A stretch of DNA of 14,525 nt from RGIG1959 sp045637645 (GCA_045637645.1 JAZTZV010000037.1:1-14525), one strand, 5' to 3'. Counted from the first letter of the stretch, positions 6,779 through 13,366 are shown. Program-made: numbers and translations. Notes: generated by a model from the letters alone, not told the origin.

Positions 6779-7554
6779 AAACGATCAGAATCTGTTTGCT
6801 CACCCTGTGTGTGGCGTTGATGTGTGTGTTGCCTGTTTCGGCGGAAAGTCAAGTGCTCGCCGCGTTTTCGTTTGACAACGCGGGTGCTGTCGCGGAAGAC
6901 AACATCGAACTTCTCGGCTACGGCGACAAAGACAAGGGGTATAATTCCACGATGGGCGACGCTGAACTCTACGCGTCCGTCGACGGCGAAACCTACCGCA
7001 AACTCGAATGGTCGAAGGACGATTACAGCGGCTTCGGCATGCAACCCGTCATGACGGGCGGCAACAAACACCCGTGGGGAGAGGGCGCCTATCTCGAGGT
7101 GCAAGTGTCCACGCGCGGTTGTCAAAATATCGCGTTTTCGGCAAAACTCGGCGCCACCAACAAAGGCCCGCGCGACTATCAATTGCAATACAGCACCGAC
7201 GGTGCGAATTTCGAAAATATCGGCGAGGTGTATTCGCTTCCCAACAATAAATCGCTGGAGAAAGCGTTTGACAACGTGATGCTGCCTGCCGCCGCCAACA
7301 ACCAAAAAATCGTCTATATCCGCATGGCGGTCGTCGGCGACACACTCGTCAACGGCACAAGCGGACTGGTCGGCACGACGAGCGGCGAAACGGCGATCAA
7401 CGACATTGTGATCACCGCCGAAGGCGCGGGGCTTCTCGATCGCGGCAACCTCTCAATCACGGAATGGGCGATCATCGGCGGCGTCGCGGTACTTGTGACG
7501 GCGACCGTGATCGTGATGATCGTCGTGTTCCGCAAAAAGAAAACCGCCCAATAA
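6775..7554 (+). CDS. Secreted, C-terminally membrane-anchored protein of unknown function
   Basis: The 259-aa product starts with a typical signal peptide (positive MKTIR, a hydrophobic core, and a VSA/E cleavage site near residue 23). It ends with one transmembrane helix (about 231-251) and a basic tail FRKKKTAQ, so the roughly 200-residue middle should sit outside the cell, anchored at its C-terminus. That middle is rich in beta-strand patterns with phrases such as YQLQYSTDGANFENIG and INDIVITAEG. These resemble the beta-sandwich (jelly-roll, carbohydrate-binding-like) domains often found in cell-surface proteins of gut bacteria; this is inference, and no catalytic residues are seen. It overlaps the HAD gene by 4 bases (ATGA) and uses AAAGGA (6761-6766) as ribosome site. 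No terminator is evident after it. Confidence 0.82.
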   Translation: MKTIRICLLTLCVALMCVLPVSAESQVLAAFSFDNAGAVAEDNIELLGYGDKDKGYNSTMGDAELYASVDGETYRKLEWSKDDYSGFGMQPVMTGGNKHPWGEGAYLEVQVSTRGCQNIAFSAKLGATNKGPRDYQLQYSTDGANFENIGEVYSLPNNKSLEKAFDNVMLPAAANNQKIVYIRMAVVGDTLVNGTSGLVGTTSGETAINDIVITAEGAGLLDRGNLSITEWAIIGGVAVLVTATVIVMIVVFRKKKTAQ

Positions 7555-7647
7555 AAATCATACCGTGGGAGTGAGGACTGTTCAAAATACAAATTTGATG
7601 ATTCCTGCGATCAAAAGGCATACCCCCGCCGTTCTACGATTCATAGG

Positions 7648-7676
7648 GTGACAAAATCCGTAAAGAATGCTAGGAT
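7648..7676 (+). promoter_or_regulatory. Candidate extended -10 promoter of the XRE-family regulator gene
   Basis: GTGACA (7648-7653), a 17-base spacer and TAGGAT (7671-7676), preceded by TGC, which forms an extended -10. Transcription would start near 7683, leaving a very short leader before the ATG at 7696. The -10 is non-consensus, so confidence is moderate. Confidence 0.45.
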
Positions 7677-7695
7677 TTGTTCCGAGGTGATAGGC

Positions 7696-8484
7696 ATGGA
7701 TATTCAACAATGCGGTGCGTTTATTACACGCTTGCGAAAAGAACACGGACTCACTCAAAAGCAACTTGCTGAACAGCTCGGTGTGACAGATAAGGCAATT
7801 TCGCGCTGGGAAACGAGCAAGGGATTACCGGACGCCTCCTCGCTGTTGGCGTTGAGTGAGTTGTTTTCCGTGACGGTTAACGAATTGTTACTTGGTCGTC
7901 GTGCGGAAACGCCGCAGATGATTGAAGCGGCGGAGGAGAACGTGATCGAAGCGTTGCGCGTTCGTGATCGCGAAGCCCAAAAAAGCAAGCATCGCGGATT
8001 GGCGCTTATCTTGATTGCGGTATTCGTGGCGGCTTCACTCATAGGTGTTTTAGCGTTTGATATTCTTTGCGGCAATGGCGTGACACCGACGACAATATAT
8101 GACACCTATCGCGCCAAAATCGTCGCACACCAAATCGCAAGCGGTGACTATGAGCAAGCGTCACATGCGATTGGATTTATCAACAAAGATCGTGCGGTGG
8201 AAGAGCCGCAATGGGTAGCGCGCATGGAGTCGTTGGAACAAACGTTAGAGATCCGCGCTTTTTGGGTCGATACATTAATAAAGGATGATTACTTTATCAG
8301 CGGTGATGCGCTGCTCTTGGTGGCGGATCGGGTTACGATGAAGTTGTATTTGCTTGAGGTGAATGTTGCTCACCAAGACGGCATCGTATTCGGTGGAGTG
8401 ACTTGCCGCGCGGGAGATGATGAGCGCGGAAAAGAACTGGAAGAGATCATACGTAAAGCCCTGAGCACATGGAATGCAGGGTAA
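7696..8484 (+). CDS. Membrane-tethered XRE-family HTH transcriptional regulator
   Basis: The 262-aa product has an N-terminal Cro/C1-type helix-turn-helix (about residues 8-63; LTQKQLAEQLGVTDKAISRW is the typical motif), a linker rich in charged residues (70-98), one transmembrane helix (about 100-121) and a roughly 140-residue C-terminal region predicted outside the membrane. The DNA-binding domain therefore lies in the cytoplasm and the tail could sense an extracellular or envelope signal. The start at 7696 is supported by GAGGTGA (7684-7690); an in-frame ATG 48 bases upstream has no ribosome site and overlaps the candidate promoter. It is convergent with the first of three small membrane-protein genes. 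Regulation of those genes is possible but unproven. The tail is not recognised. Confidence 0.88.
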   Translation: MDIQQCGAFITRLRKEHGLTQKQLAEQLGVTDKAISRWETSKGLPDASSLLALSELFSVTVNELLLGRRAETPQMIEAAEENVIEALRVRDREAQKSKHRGLALILIAVFVAASLIGVLAFDILCGNGVTPTTIYDTYRAKIVAHQIASGDYEQASHAIGFINKDRAVEEPQWVARMESLEQTLEIRAFWVDTLIKDDYFISGDALLLVADRVTMKLYLLEVNVAHQDGIVFGGVTCRAGDDERGKELEEIIRKALSTWNAG

Positions 8485-8527
8485 ACAAAACCGAATCTTT
8501 GCTGCAAGTGTGTTGTGATTTATCAAA

Positions 8528-8563
8528 AAATCCCCCGCAAACCGAGTGGTTTGCGGGGGATTT
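8528..8563. terminator. Bidirectional intrinsic terminator between the regulator and membrane-protein gene 1
   Basis: A perfect 16-bp stem (8528-8543 with 8548-8563) and a 4-base GAGT loop. On the minus strand the stem is followed by a run of T, ending the membrane-protein gene at 8584. On the plus strand only TTT-C follows, so termination of the regulator transcript is likely but weaker. Confidence 0.88.
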
Positions 8564-8583
8564 CTGCTTACACGAACAAGAGT

Positions 8584-9177
8584 TTACGGTTCGACGGCAA
8601 CATCGTCAAAAGCGGTTGCATCGTCCTCAAGCACCGGCACTTTGTTGCGGCAGGCGAAGAGGAGGAACGGTGCGGTAACAGAGACAAAAATGCTCAACAG
8701 TAAGAACAGCACCGCTTGGTTGGGGTAGCACAGCTTGTAGATGCGATAATAGCAAATGTATGTAACAACGGCATAGGGGATATACGCAAGCAAGCTTATA
8801 AAATACAATCCGAGCCTGAGAAACGAAACCAGCAATTGCGTTTCCTCATCGATCGGGAAGAATGTGAACATGTTTAAAAAGATCGATACAATCGGGAAGA
8901 TAAGGTAGACAATCATCAAAACGAGGGCCCATTTTGCATAATTGCTTTTTTCGCCCGTTTTACGTTCATGAGCATCGTCGGCAGATTTGCCGATCAGCCA
9001 AGTCGAGGCATACGGAACCCAAGCGAGCCAAGGCTTTTTGTTGCCGAGATCTCTCGCGATGTTAAAAAGTGCGAGAGAAGATAAAATATATGACACAACA
9101 CTATAAGCAAGCAAAGCCAAAAGGAAAAGCATATAGAGGATGAGAAGAGTTATCAAAATAAAAAACATCGATCCCAT
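8584..9177 (-). CDS. Small polytopic membrane protein, paralog 1
   Basis: The 197-aa product is predicted to have about four membrane helices (roughly 5-28, 82-104, 115-140 and 155-175). Between helices 1 and 2 is a conserved loop, KKPWLAWVPYASTWLIG (about 47-63), with a charged stretch ADDAHERKTGEK. Near the C-terminus are YYRIYKLCYPNQAVLF and FACRNKVP, then an acidic tail. These WLAW and PNxAVLF signatures recur in uncharacterised integral membrane proteins of Clostridia; I know no function. It is one of three paralogs here. The start has a strong AGGAGG site 8 bases upstream. Its last 140 bases are nearly identical in DNA to those of paralog 2, while the N-terminal halves have diverged. 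It ends at a strong terminator and is convergent with the XRE regulator gene. Confidence 0.85.
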   Translation of the reverse strand: MGSMFFILITLLILYMLFLLALLAYSVVSYILSSLALFNIARDLGNKKPWLAWVPYASTWLIGKSADDAHERKTGEKSNYAKWALVLMIVYLIFPIVSIFLNMFTFFPIDEETQLLVSFLRLGLYFISLLAYIPYAVVTYICYYRIYKLCYPNQAVLFLLLSIFVSVTAPFLLFACRNKVPVLEDDATAFDDVAVEP

Positions 9178-9201
9178 AACACAACCTCCTATGTATTGAT
9201 T

Positions 9202-9241
9202 TGTATAGGATTCTCTTGCTAAATTAATATGTCAATAGACA
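9202..9241 (-). promoter_or_regulatory. Upstream region of paralog 1: TGTCAATNGACA dyad and possible promoter
   Basis: On the complement, TTGACA (9230-9235) sits inside the dyad TGTCAATAGACA (9230-9241). The nearest -10-like box, TATACA (9202-9207), is 22 bases away, too far for a standard promoter, unlike the 18-base spacers of paralogs 2 and 3. The promoter may therefore be weak or activator-dependent. The dyad is conserved with the two paralogs. Confidence 0.5.
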
Positions 9242-9243
9242 CC

Positions 9244-9277
9244 CCCCGTGCCTTCGCCGATCGGCAAAAGCACGGGG
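9244..9277. repeat. 34-bp hairpin downstream of paralog 2
   Basis: CCCCGTGC (9244-9251) pairs with GCACGGGG (9270-9277), and the pairing continues inward through GCCGA/TCGGC, with two G-U pairs when read as minus-strand RNA. No T-run follows on either strand. It resembles the hairpin at 10702-10735, differing at 5 of 34 positions, one pair of which is compensatory (T-A to C-G). It lies 2 bases from the dyad element of paralog 1. Confidence 0.75.
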
Positions 9278-9288
9278 TTAACAACAAA

Positions 9289-9888
9289 TTAGGCTTCGAC
9301 GACGTATTCTGCAAAGTTGTCTTCAAACGCCGGCACCTTGTTGCGGCAGGCGAAGAGGAGGAACGGCGCGGTAACCGACACAAAAATGCTCAACAGCAAG
9401 AACAGCACCGCCTGGTTGGGATAGCACAGCTTGTAGATGCGATAATAGCAAACGTATGTAACAACGGCATAGGGAATAGCAATAACCAAGTTCACAATCG
9501 ACACGACGAGCTGGAGGAGAGCCACCAAGAGGAGCAGTTCTTCGTCGAGCGGGAAAGCGGAGAATACGCTGAGGACGATCGACACAAGTGCGACAGCGAG
9601 GGTACTGCCCATCATAATCATCAGCCACTTGGTGCAGTTGCCTTTGACAGCGGTGTTGCGCTCATGCGCTTCGTCGGATGCTCGACCGAGCACCCAGACC
9701 GAGGTGAACGGGATCCATGCAAGCCACGCGTTGCGGATGCCGAGATTTTTCGCAACGCCGGAGAGACCGATCGCCATGAAAATATACTCCACCACATAGA
9801 TCGCCAGCATAACCAGCAAGAAAATGAGATAGATACCGATGAAAGCGGCTAACACCGTAAACATCGTAGACGTATCAGTTGTTGCCAT
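9289..9888 (-). CDS. Small polytopic membrane protein, paralog 2
   Basis: A 199-aa protein of the same uncharacterised family as its neighbours, with about four helices (roughly 10-42, 88-108, 118-145 and 157-178). Shared signatures are GLSGVAKNLG (41-50), WLAWIPF (55-61), a charged HERNT loop, YYRIYKLCYPNQAVLF (148-163) and FACRNKVP (179-186). The N-terminal half resembles paralog 3 (GLSGVAK, WLAWIPF). The C-terminal half is almost identical in amino acids, and about 94% in DNA over 140 bases by hand count, to paralog 1. That mosaic pattern suggests gene conversion. The ribosome site is TAGGAGG 8 bases before the start. It has its own promoter and is followed by a hairpin. Confidence 0.85.
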   Translation of the reverse strand: MATTDTSTMFTVLAAFIGIYLIFLLVMLAIYVVEYIFMAIGLSGVAKNLGIRNAWLAWIPFTSVWVLGRASDEAHERNTAVKGNCTKWLMIMMGSTLAVALVSIVLSVFSAFPLDEELLLLVALLQLVVSIVNLVIAIPYAVVTYVCYYRIYKLCYPNQAVLFLLLSIFVSVTAPFLLFACRNKVPAFEDNFAEYVVEA

Positions 9889-9920
9889 AACACATACCTC
9901 CTAGTATTTGGTTTGTATAT

Positions 9921-9956
9921 CGTATACAACGGAATCAATTTAAATGTCAATCGACA
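9921..9956 (-). promoter_or_regulatory. Promoter of paralog 2 with TGTCAATNGACA dyad
   Basis: On the complement, TTGACA (9945-9950), an 18-base spacer and TATACG (9921-9926). The -35 box is inside the dyad TGTCAATCGACA (9945-9956), the same element seen before paralogs 1 and 3. A bound protein there would cover the -35 box. Confidence 0.65.
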
Positions 9957-9986
9957 AAAATCGAGATTTCGCCGTTTCGGTGAAAT
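9956..9986 (-). terminator. Possible weak terminator after paralog 3
   Basis: A 9-bp stem (ATTTCGCCG at 9966-9974 with CGGTGAAAT at 9978-9986, one G-U pair, TTT loop). Read leftward it is followed, after five bases, by five T residues (9956-9960 on the complement). It directly abuts the dyad element of paralog 2. Confidence 0.45.
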
Positions 9987-9996
9987 ACACGCTTGA

Positions 9997-10632
9997 TCAC
10001 GCATCGGCGCATTCTTCAAAAATGGTATCGTCATCTTCAAGCGGCGGCACTTTGTTGCGGCACAAAAAGAGAAAAACAGGCAGAGCATAAGAAACAAAGA
10101 TGCTGAGGATCAAGAACAGCACCGCTTGGTTGGGATAGCACAATTCAAAAACGCGGTAATAGCACAAATAGGCCATCAAGCAATAGAAAATGTCCGCCAG
10201 TGAGAGCAGTAGAGTGAGAAGAAGAAATACAAGAAGCATGATCAGCACGAGATCTATACGGGGCGTGAATATCATCAGCGCATACATAGGAATAGCGGAA
10301 CCCAAGGTCAGCACATAAACTCCAAGAAAAACACCCAACGAAATCAGGAGCCATTTGGTGTAGCGACCTTTGACGCCCGTCTTACGCTCCACGGCGTGTT
10401 CGGTAATGGTGCCAAGCAACCAATCGGATGCGAACGGGATCCACGCCAGCCACGGCCGTTTGAGATTGAGCCCTTTTGCCACGCCCGACAGACCGATCGC
10501 TTCCAAAACGTATGTCGCCGCCGCCAGGATCAGCACGAAAAGTATAAGCACGATGTATACAGCCGCAAACGCAAGCAGAAATGCCAAAATGAACGAAGGC
10601 ATTGCGGATGCATCGGGAACGGTTGTTGTCAT
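9997..10632 (-). CDS. Small polytopic membrane protein, paralog 3
   Basis: The 211-aa product is the longest of three paralogous membrane proteins, with about four helices (roughly 13-48, 94-122, 126-155 and 168-190). Signatures are GLSGVAKGLNLKRPWLAWIPF (47-67), a HAVERKTGVKG loop, YYRVFELCYPNQAVLF (158-173), FLCRNKVPPLEDD (189-201) and an acidic C-terminus. I chose 10632 over an upstream in-frame start at 10686 because AGGAGG lies 8 bases upstream, at the same place as in both paralogs, and the longer start would lie within the promoter. No function is known to me. Confidence 0.85.
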   Translation of the reverse strand: MTTTVPDASAMPSFILAFLLAFAAVYIVLILFVLILAAATYVLEAIGLSGVAKGLNLKRPWLAWIPFASDWLLGTITEHAVERKTGVKGRYTKWLLISLGVFLGVYVLTLGSAIPMYALMIFTPRIDLVLIMLLVFLLLTLLLSLADIFYCLMAYLCYYRVFELCYPNQAVLFLILSIFVSYALPVFLFLCRNKVPPLEDDDTIFEECADA

Positions 10633-10663
10633 AACACATACCTCCTTATAATTTGGTATATAT

Positions 10664-10699
10664 AGTATACACCTGAATAGTTTCAAATGTCAATGGACA
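10664..10699 (-). promoter_or_regulatory. Promoter of paralog 3 with TGTCAATNGACA dyad
   Basis: On the complement, TTGACA (10688-10693), an 18-base spacer and TATACT (10664-10669), the best promoter of the three. The dyad TGTCAATGGACA (10688-10699) overlaps the -35 box. Expected transcription start is near 10657, leaving a short leader. Confidence 0.75.
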
Positions 10700-10701
10700 A
10701 T

Positions 10702-10735
10702 CCCCGCGCCTTCGCCGTTTGGCGAAAGCGCGGGG
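10702..10735. repeat. 34-bp hairpin downstream of the zinc-ribbon gene
   Basis: A perfect 15-bp stem (10702-10716 with 10721-10735) and a GTTT loop. On the plus strand it is followed by TTGTTTT, but no plus-strand gene reads into it; on the minus strand the next bases are ATTGTCC, not a T-run. It can end the alpha-galactosidase/zinc-ribbon transcript only if termination there is T-run independent. It is close in sequence to the hairpin at 9244-9277 and sits 2 bases from the dyad of paralog 3. Confidence 0.7.
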
Positions 10736-10740
10736 TTGTT

Positions 10741-10953
10741 TTACTGACTTTTGGGAAACAACTGACAAATGCCGGTTTGCTTTAAATAGGCAATGTACCG
10801 TTCGATCTCTTCGCGCGTTGTGTTGGCGTACCACGCCAAGCAATCGATACAGAAGTATTCGGTTGCCGCGCGGGAGATCATTTTTTTATGGATGCGGATG
10901 TCGTCGAGCTTCAGTTCGGCGCCGCACCGTTTACAGCGGTATTCTCCGCTCAT
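10741..10953 (-). CDS. Small zinc-ribbon protein (70 aa)
   Basis: A 70-aa protein with two CxxC pairs, CKRC (Cys7, Cys10) and CIDC (Cys35, Cys38), expected to bind one zinc ion. The middle is basic (IHKKMISR) and the C-terminal half helical (TREEIERYIAYLKQTG), ending with GICQLFPKSQ. The pattern matches small uncharacterised Clostridia proteins with a paired-cysteine zinc site and a Gly-Cys-Leu-Phe-like end (recollection; no named family). Its ATG overlaps the TGA of the upstream alpha-galactosidase (ATGA), so it is the last gene of that operon and translationally coupled to it. A nucleic-acid- or protein-binding role is plausible, but no partner is evident. Confidence 0.85.
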   Translation of the reverse strand: MSGEYRCKRCGAELKLDDIRIHKKMISRAATEYFCIDCLAWYANTTREEIERYIAYLKQTGICQLFPKSQ

Positions 10954-12095
10954 AACTCCACAAGCGATGCGCGAATCATTTTACAGCCGTGCGCGGGGAG
11001 GACGACTTCGTATTTGTCGGTGAACACGCCGAGGTCTTTGTCTTCCCAGATATCATACAGGCGCAAACCGTAACCTGCGCGAGTCGGCAGACCCATGTCA
11101 TAGAATTGGATATGACCGCCGCAGTCGCCGTCATAGAAGTTGAAGAAGCCGATCGCGTAATCGCCGTTTTCCAGCGGCTTCCACATGTGCACGACCGTCT
11201 CGGGTTCGTTGTCCCATTCCTTGCGGCAATAAGGCGTGCGCACTTCGACGTCTTGGTTGATGGCAAGGATGTCCTTGTTCATCAGGATCTTCTTGGTTTC
11301 CTCGGTCATGTCGCGAATGTCGCAACCGATCATGAGCGGCGAGTTCATCATCGCCCACAGCGAGAAGTGCGTGCGATATTCCTCGTCGGTGCAACCGCCT
11401 TTGGCGATCCAGCTGTTGTGGCTTTTGCCGTACATGCCGACAATGAGCATGTCCATGTCGTTGAAGCAGTACGGGCCGCTGAATTTCTCCTCGTGCATTT
11501 GCGACATGGCGAGTTCCTTGACGGATTGCCAGCTGTCGACGATGTCGCCCGTCGAGCGGTACATGTGCGCACCCGAGTTGCGGATCCACTCGGTCGTGTT
11601 GTCGTGACCCCAGTTGCACGCCGAGGACAAAATGTCTCTGCCGCAATTGCGAAGCGCCATCGACATGCGACGATAGAGCGTCGGGCCGTCGATGTAACGC
11701 GGTTTGTTGCAGTAGTCGTATTTCAGGTAATCGATGCCCCACTCGGCGAATGTCTTGGCGTCGATGAATTCATAATCGAGGCTGCCGGGGAAGCCGGCGC
11801 ACGTGTGCGTGCCCGCGCAGGAATACATACCGAATTTGAGGCCCTTCGAGTGAACATAATCCGCGACTGCTTTCATGCCGTTCGGGAATTTTTCAGGGTC
11901 GGCAACCATGCGACCGCTTTCGTCGCGTTTGCGCAAGCTCCAGCAATCGTCGATGACGATATATTCGTAGCCTGCGTCTTTCAGACCCGACTCGACCATC
12001 GCGTCGGCGGTCTCTTTGATTAACTCTTCATTGATGTCGTGGCTGAACGTGTTCCACGAGTTCCAACCAAGAGGAGGGGTTGCTGCCAGTGCCAT
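10950..12095 (-). CDS. GH27 alpha-galactosidase, second copy of tandem pair
   Basis: A 381-aa family GH27 retaining glycosidase expected to release terminal alpha-linked galactose from oligosaccharides such as melibiose or raffinose. GH27 signatures are PPLGWNSWNTF (7-17), VIDDCWS (47-53), LKYDYC with nucleophile Asp127, and STGDIVDSW with acid/base Asp184. A C-terminal beta domain follows (about 290-381). There is no signal peptide, so it should act in the cytoplasm on imported sugar. It is about 84% identical to the upstream copy over the first 230 residues by hand count. The start lies 12 bases after AGAAAGG (12108-12114 on the complement), a somewhat long spacing shared by both copies. 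The gap between the two genes is only 26 bases. It overlaps the zinc-ribbon gene by 4 bases. Confidence 0.93.
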   Translation of the reverse strand: MALAATPPLGWNSWNTFSHDINEELIKETADAMVESGLKDAGYEYIVIDDCWSLRKRDESGRMVADPEKFPNGMKAVADYVHSKGLKFGMYSCAGTHTCAGFPGSLDYEFIDAKTFAEWGIDYLKYDYCNKPRYIDGPTLYRRMSMALRNCGRDILSSACNWGHDNTTEWIRNSGAHMYRSTGDIVDSWQSVKELAMSQMHEEKFSGPYCFNDMDMLIVGMYGKSHNSWIAKGGCTDEEYRTHFSLWAMMNSPLMIGCDIRDMTEETKKILMNKDILAINQDVEVRTPYCRKEWDNEPETVVHMWKPLENGDYAIGFFNFYDGDCGGHIQFYDMGLPTRAGYGLRLYDIWEDKDLGVFTDKYEVVLPAHGCKMIRASLVEL

Positions 12096-12121
12096 AAAAG
12101 ATCACTGCCTTTCTGATGTTT

Positions 12122-13267
12122 TTATAGTTTCACAATAGAGGCGCGAAGCATTTTGCAAGCGTGCCCCTTAAGTACCACATGATAACGGTCGGTGAACACG
12201 CCGAGATCTTTGTGTTCCCACAGGTCATACAAACGAAGACCGTAACCGTGCGTCGGCAGACCCATGTCCGTGAATTGGATGCGTCCGCCGCAATCGTCGT
12301 CGTAGAAATTGAAAAAGCCCATCGCGTAATCGCCGTTTTCGAGCGGCTTGAACATCAGCATCACCGTTTCGGGAACTTCCTCCCATTCCTTGCACCAATG
12401 CGGTGCGCGCACCTCGGTGTCTTGGTTGATGGCGAGAATGTCTTTGTTCATTAGGATCGCTTTGGTTTCGTCGCTCATGTTGCGAATGTCGCAACCGATC
12501 ATCAGCGGCGAGTTCATCATCGCCCACAGCGAGAAGTGCGTGCGGTATTCCTCGTCGGTGCAACCGCCGTTGATGGCGATGGTGCTGTTGTGGCTGTTGC
12601 CGTGCATACCGACGACCAGCATGTCGAGGTCGTTGTGGCAGTAAGGGCCGCTGAATTTTTCTTCACTCATCTGCGAAGCGGCAATCTCTTTGATGGATTG
12701 CCAGCTGTCTTGGATGTCGCTTCCCGAGCGATACATGTGTGCGCCCGAACTGCGGATCCATTCGGTGGTGTTGTCGTGACCCCAGTTGCACGCTGAGAAC
12801 AAAATGTCTCTGCCGCAACTGCGAAGTGCCATCGCCATGCGGCGGTAGAGCGTCGGGCCGTCGGCACTGCGCGGCTTGTTGCAGTAATCGTATTTCAGGT
12901 AATCAACGCCCCATTCGGCGAAGGTTTCGGCGTCGATGTATTCATAATCGTAGCTGCCGGGGAAACCTGCACACGTGTGTGTGCCCGCGCAGGAGTAAAT
13001 GCCGAATTTGAGTCCTTTGGAGTGGACATAATCGGCGACGGCTTTGATGCCGTTGGGAAACTTCTCGGGATCGGGCACCATGCGTCCGTGTTCGTCGCGT
13101 TCGCGCAAGCTCCAACAATCGTCAATGACAATGTATTCATAGCCGGCATCTTTGAGCCCCGTCGAGATCATGGCGTCGGCAGATTCTTTGATCAAATCCT
13201 CGTTGATTGCGTGGCTGAAGGTGTTCCATGTGTTCCAACCGAGCGGGGGTTTTGCGGCAAGTGCCAT
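12122..13267 (-). CDS. GH27 alpha-galactosidase, first copy of tandem pair
   Basis: The leading gene of the operon. The 381-aa product has the GH27 hallmarks: PPLGWNTWNTF (7-17), IDDCWS (48-53), LKYDYC with nucleophile Asp127, SGSDIQDSW with acid/base Asp184, and a C-terminal beta domain. No signal peptide is present, so substrate must be taken up; no sugar transporter gene lies nearby apart from a generic EamA protein. Differences from the second copy cluster in loops (HGNSHNSTIAING against YGKSHNSWIAKG near residues 222-234; SGS against STG before the acid/base), which could alter substrate preference. Alternative substrates (N-acetylgalactosaminide or isomalto-dextran specificity also occurs in GH27) cannot be excluded. 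The start has AGAAAGG 13 bases upstream (13281-13287 on the complement). Confidence 0.93.
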   Translation of the reverse strand: MALAAKPPLGWNTWNTFSHAINEDLIKESADAMISTGLKDAGYEYIVIDDCWSLRERDEHGRMVPDPEKFPNGIKAVADYVHSKGLKFGIYSCAGTHTCAGFPGSYDYEYIDAETFAEWGVDYLKYDYCNKPRSADGPTLYRRMAMALRSCGRDILFSACNWGHDNTTEWIRSSGAHMYRSGSDIQDSWQSIKEIAASQMSEEKFSGPYCHNDLDMLVVGMHGNSHNSTIAINGGCTDEEYRTHFSLWAMMNSPLMIGCDIRNMSDETKAILMNKDILAINQDTEVRAPHWCKEWEEVPETVMLMFKPLENGDYAMGFFNFYDDDCGGRIQFTDMGLPTHGYGLRLYDLWEHKDLGVFTDRYHVVLKGHACKMLRASIVKL

Positions 13268-13310
13268 AAACCGTTCACAACCTTTCTGAATTGCGCATTT
13301 CGTATTATAT

Positions 13311-13340
13311 ATTGTAATAAAGAAACAAGGAGAATGTCAA
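13311..13340 (-). promoter_or_regulatory. Promoter of the alpha-galactosidase operon
   Basis: On the complement, TTGACA (13335-13340), an 18-base spacer and TACAAT (13311-13316). The leader to the ATG at 13267 is about 37 bases. No cre-like catabolite box was recognised by eye. The -35 box is one arm of an inverted repeat whose other arm is the -35 box of the divergent transporter gene. Confidence 0.75.
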
Positions 13341-13366
13341 GATGAAATTCAAGAGAATTTGACATT
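13333..13366. promoter_or_regulatory. Inverted repeat AATGTCAA / TTGACATT spanning both divergent -35 boxes
   Basis: The arms at 13333-13340 and 13359-13366 are perfect 8-base complements separated by 18 bases. Each contains a consensus TTGACA -35 box, one per direction. The symmetry may simply follow from two consensus promoters back to back, or the pair may be a shared operator. Confidence 0.5.

Noticed and set aside
9202..9235. A standard SigA promoter for membrane-protein paralog 1
   Set aside because: The spacer between TTGACA and the nearest TATACA is 22 bases, outside the normal 16-18 range, so I list it only as a possible element.
10989..12023. A 344-codon plus-strand frame opposite the second alpha-galactosidase, and a similar one at 1741-2661 opposite tsaD
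   Set aside because: Both mirror confirmed genes and have antisense-like composition, with no ribosome site.
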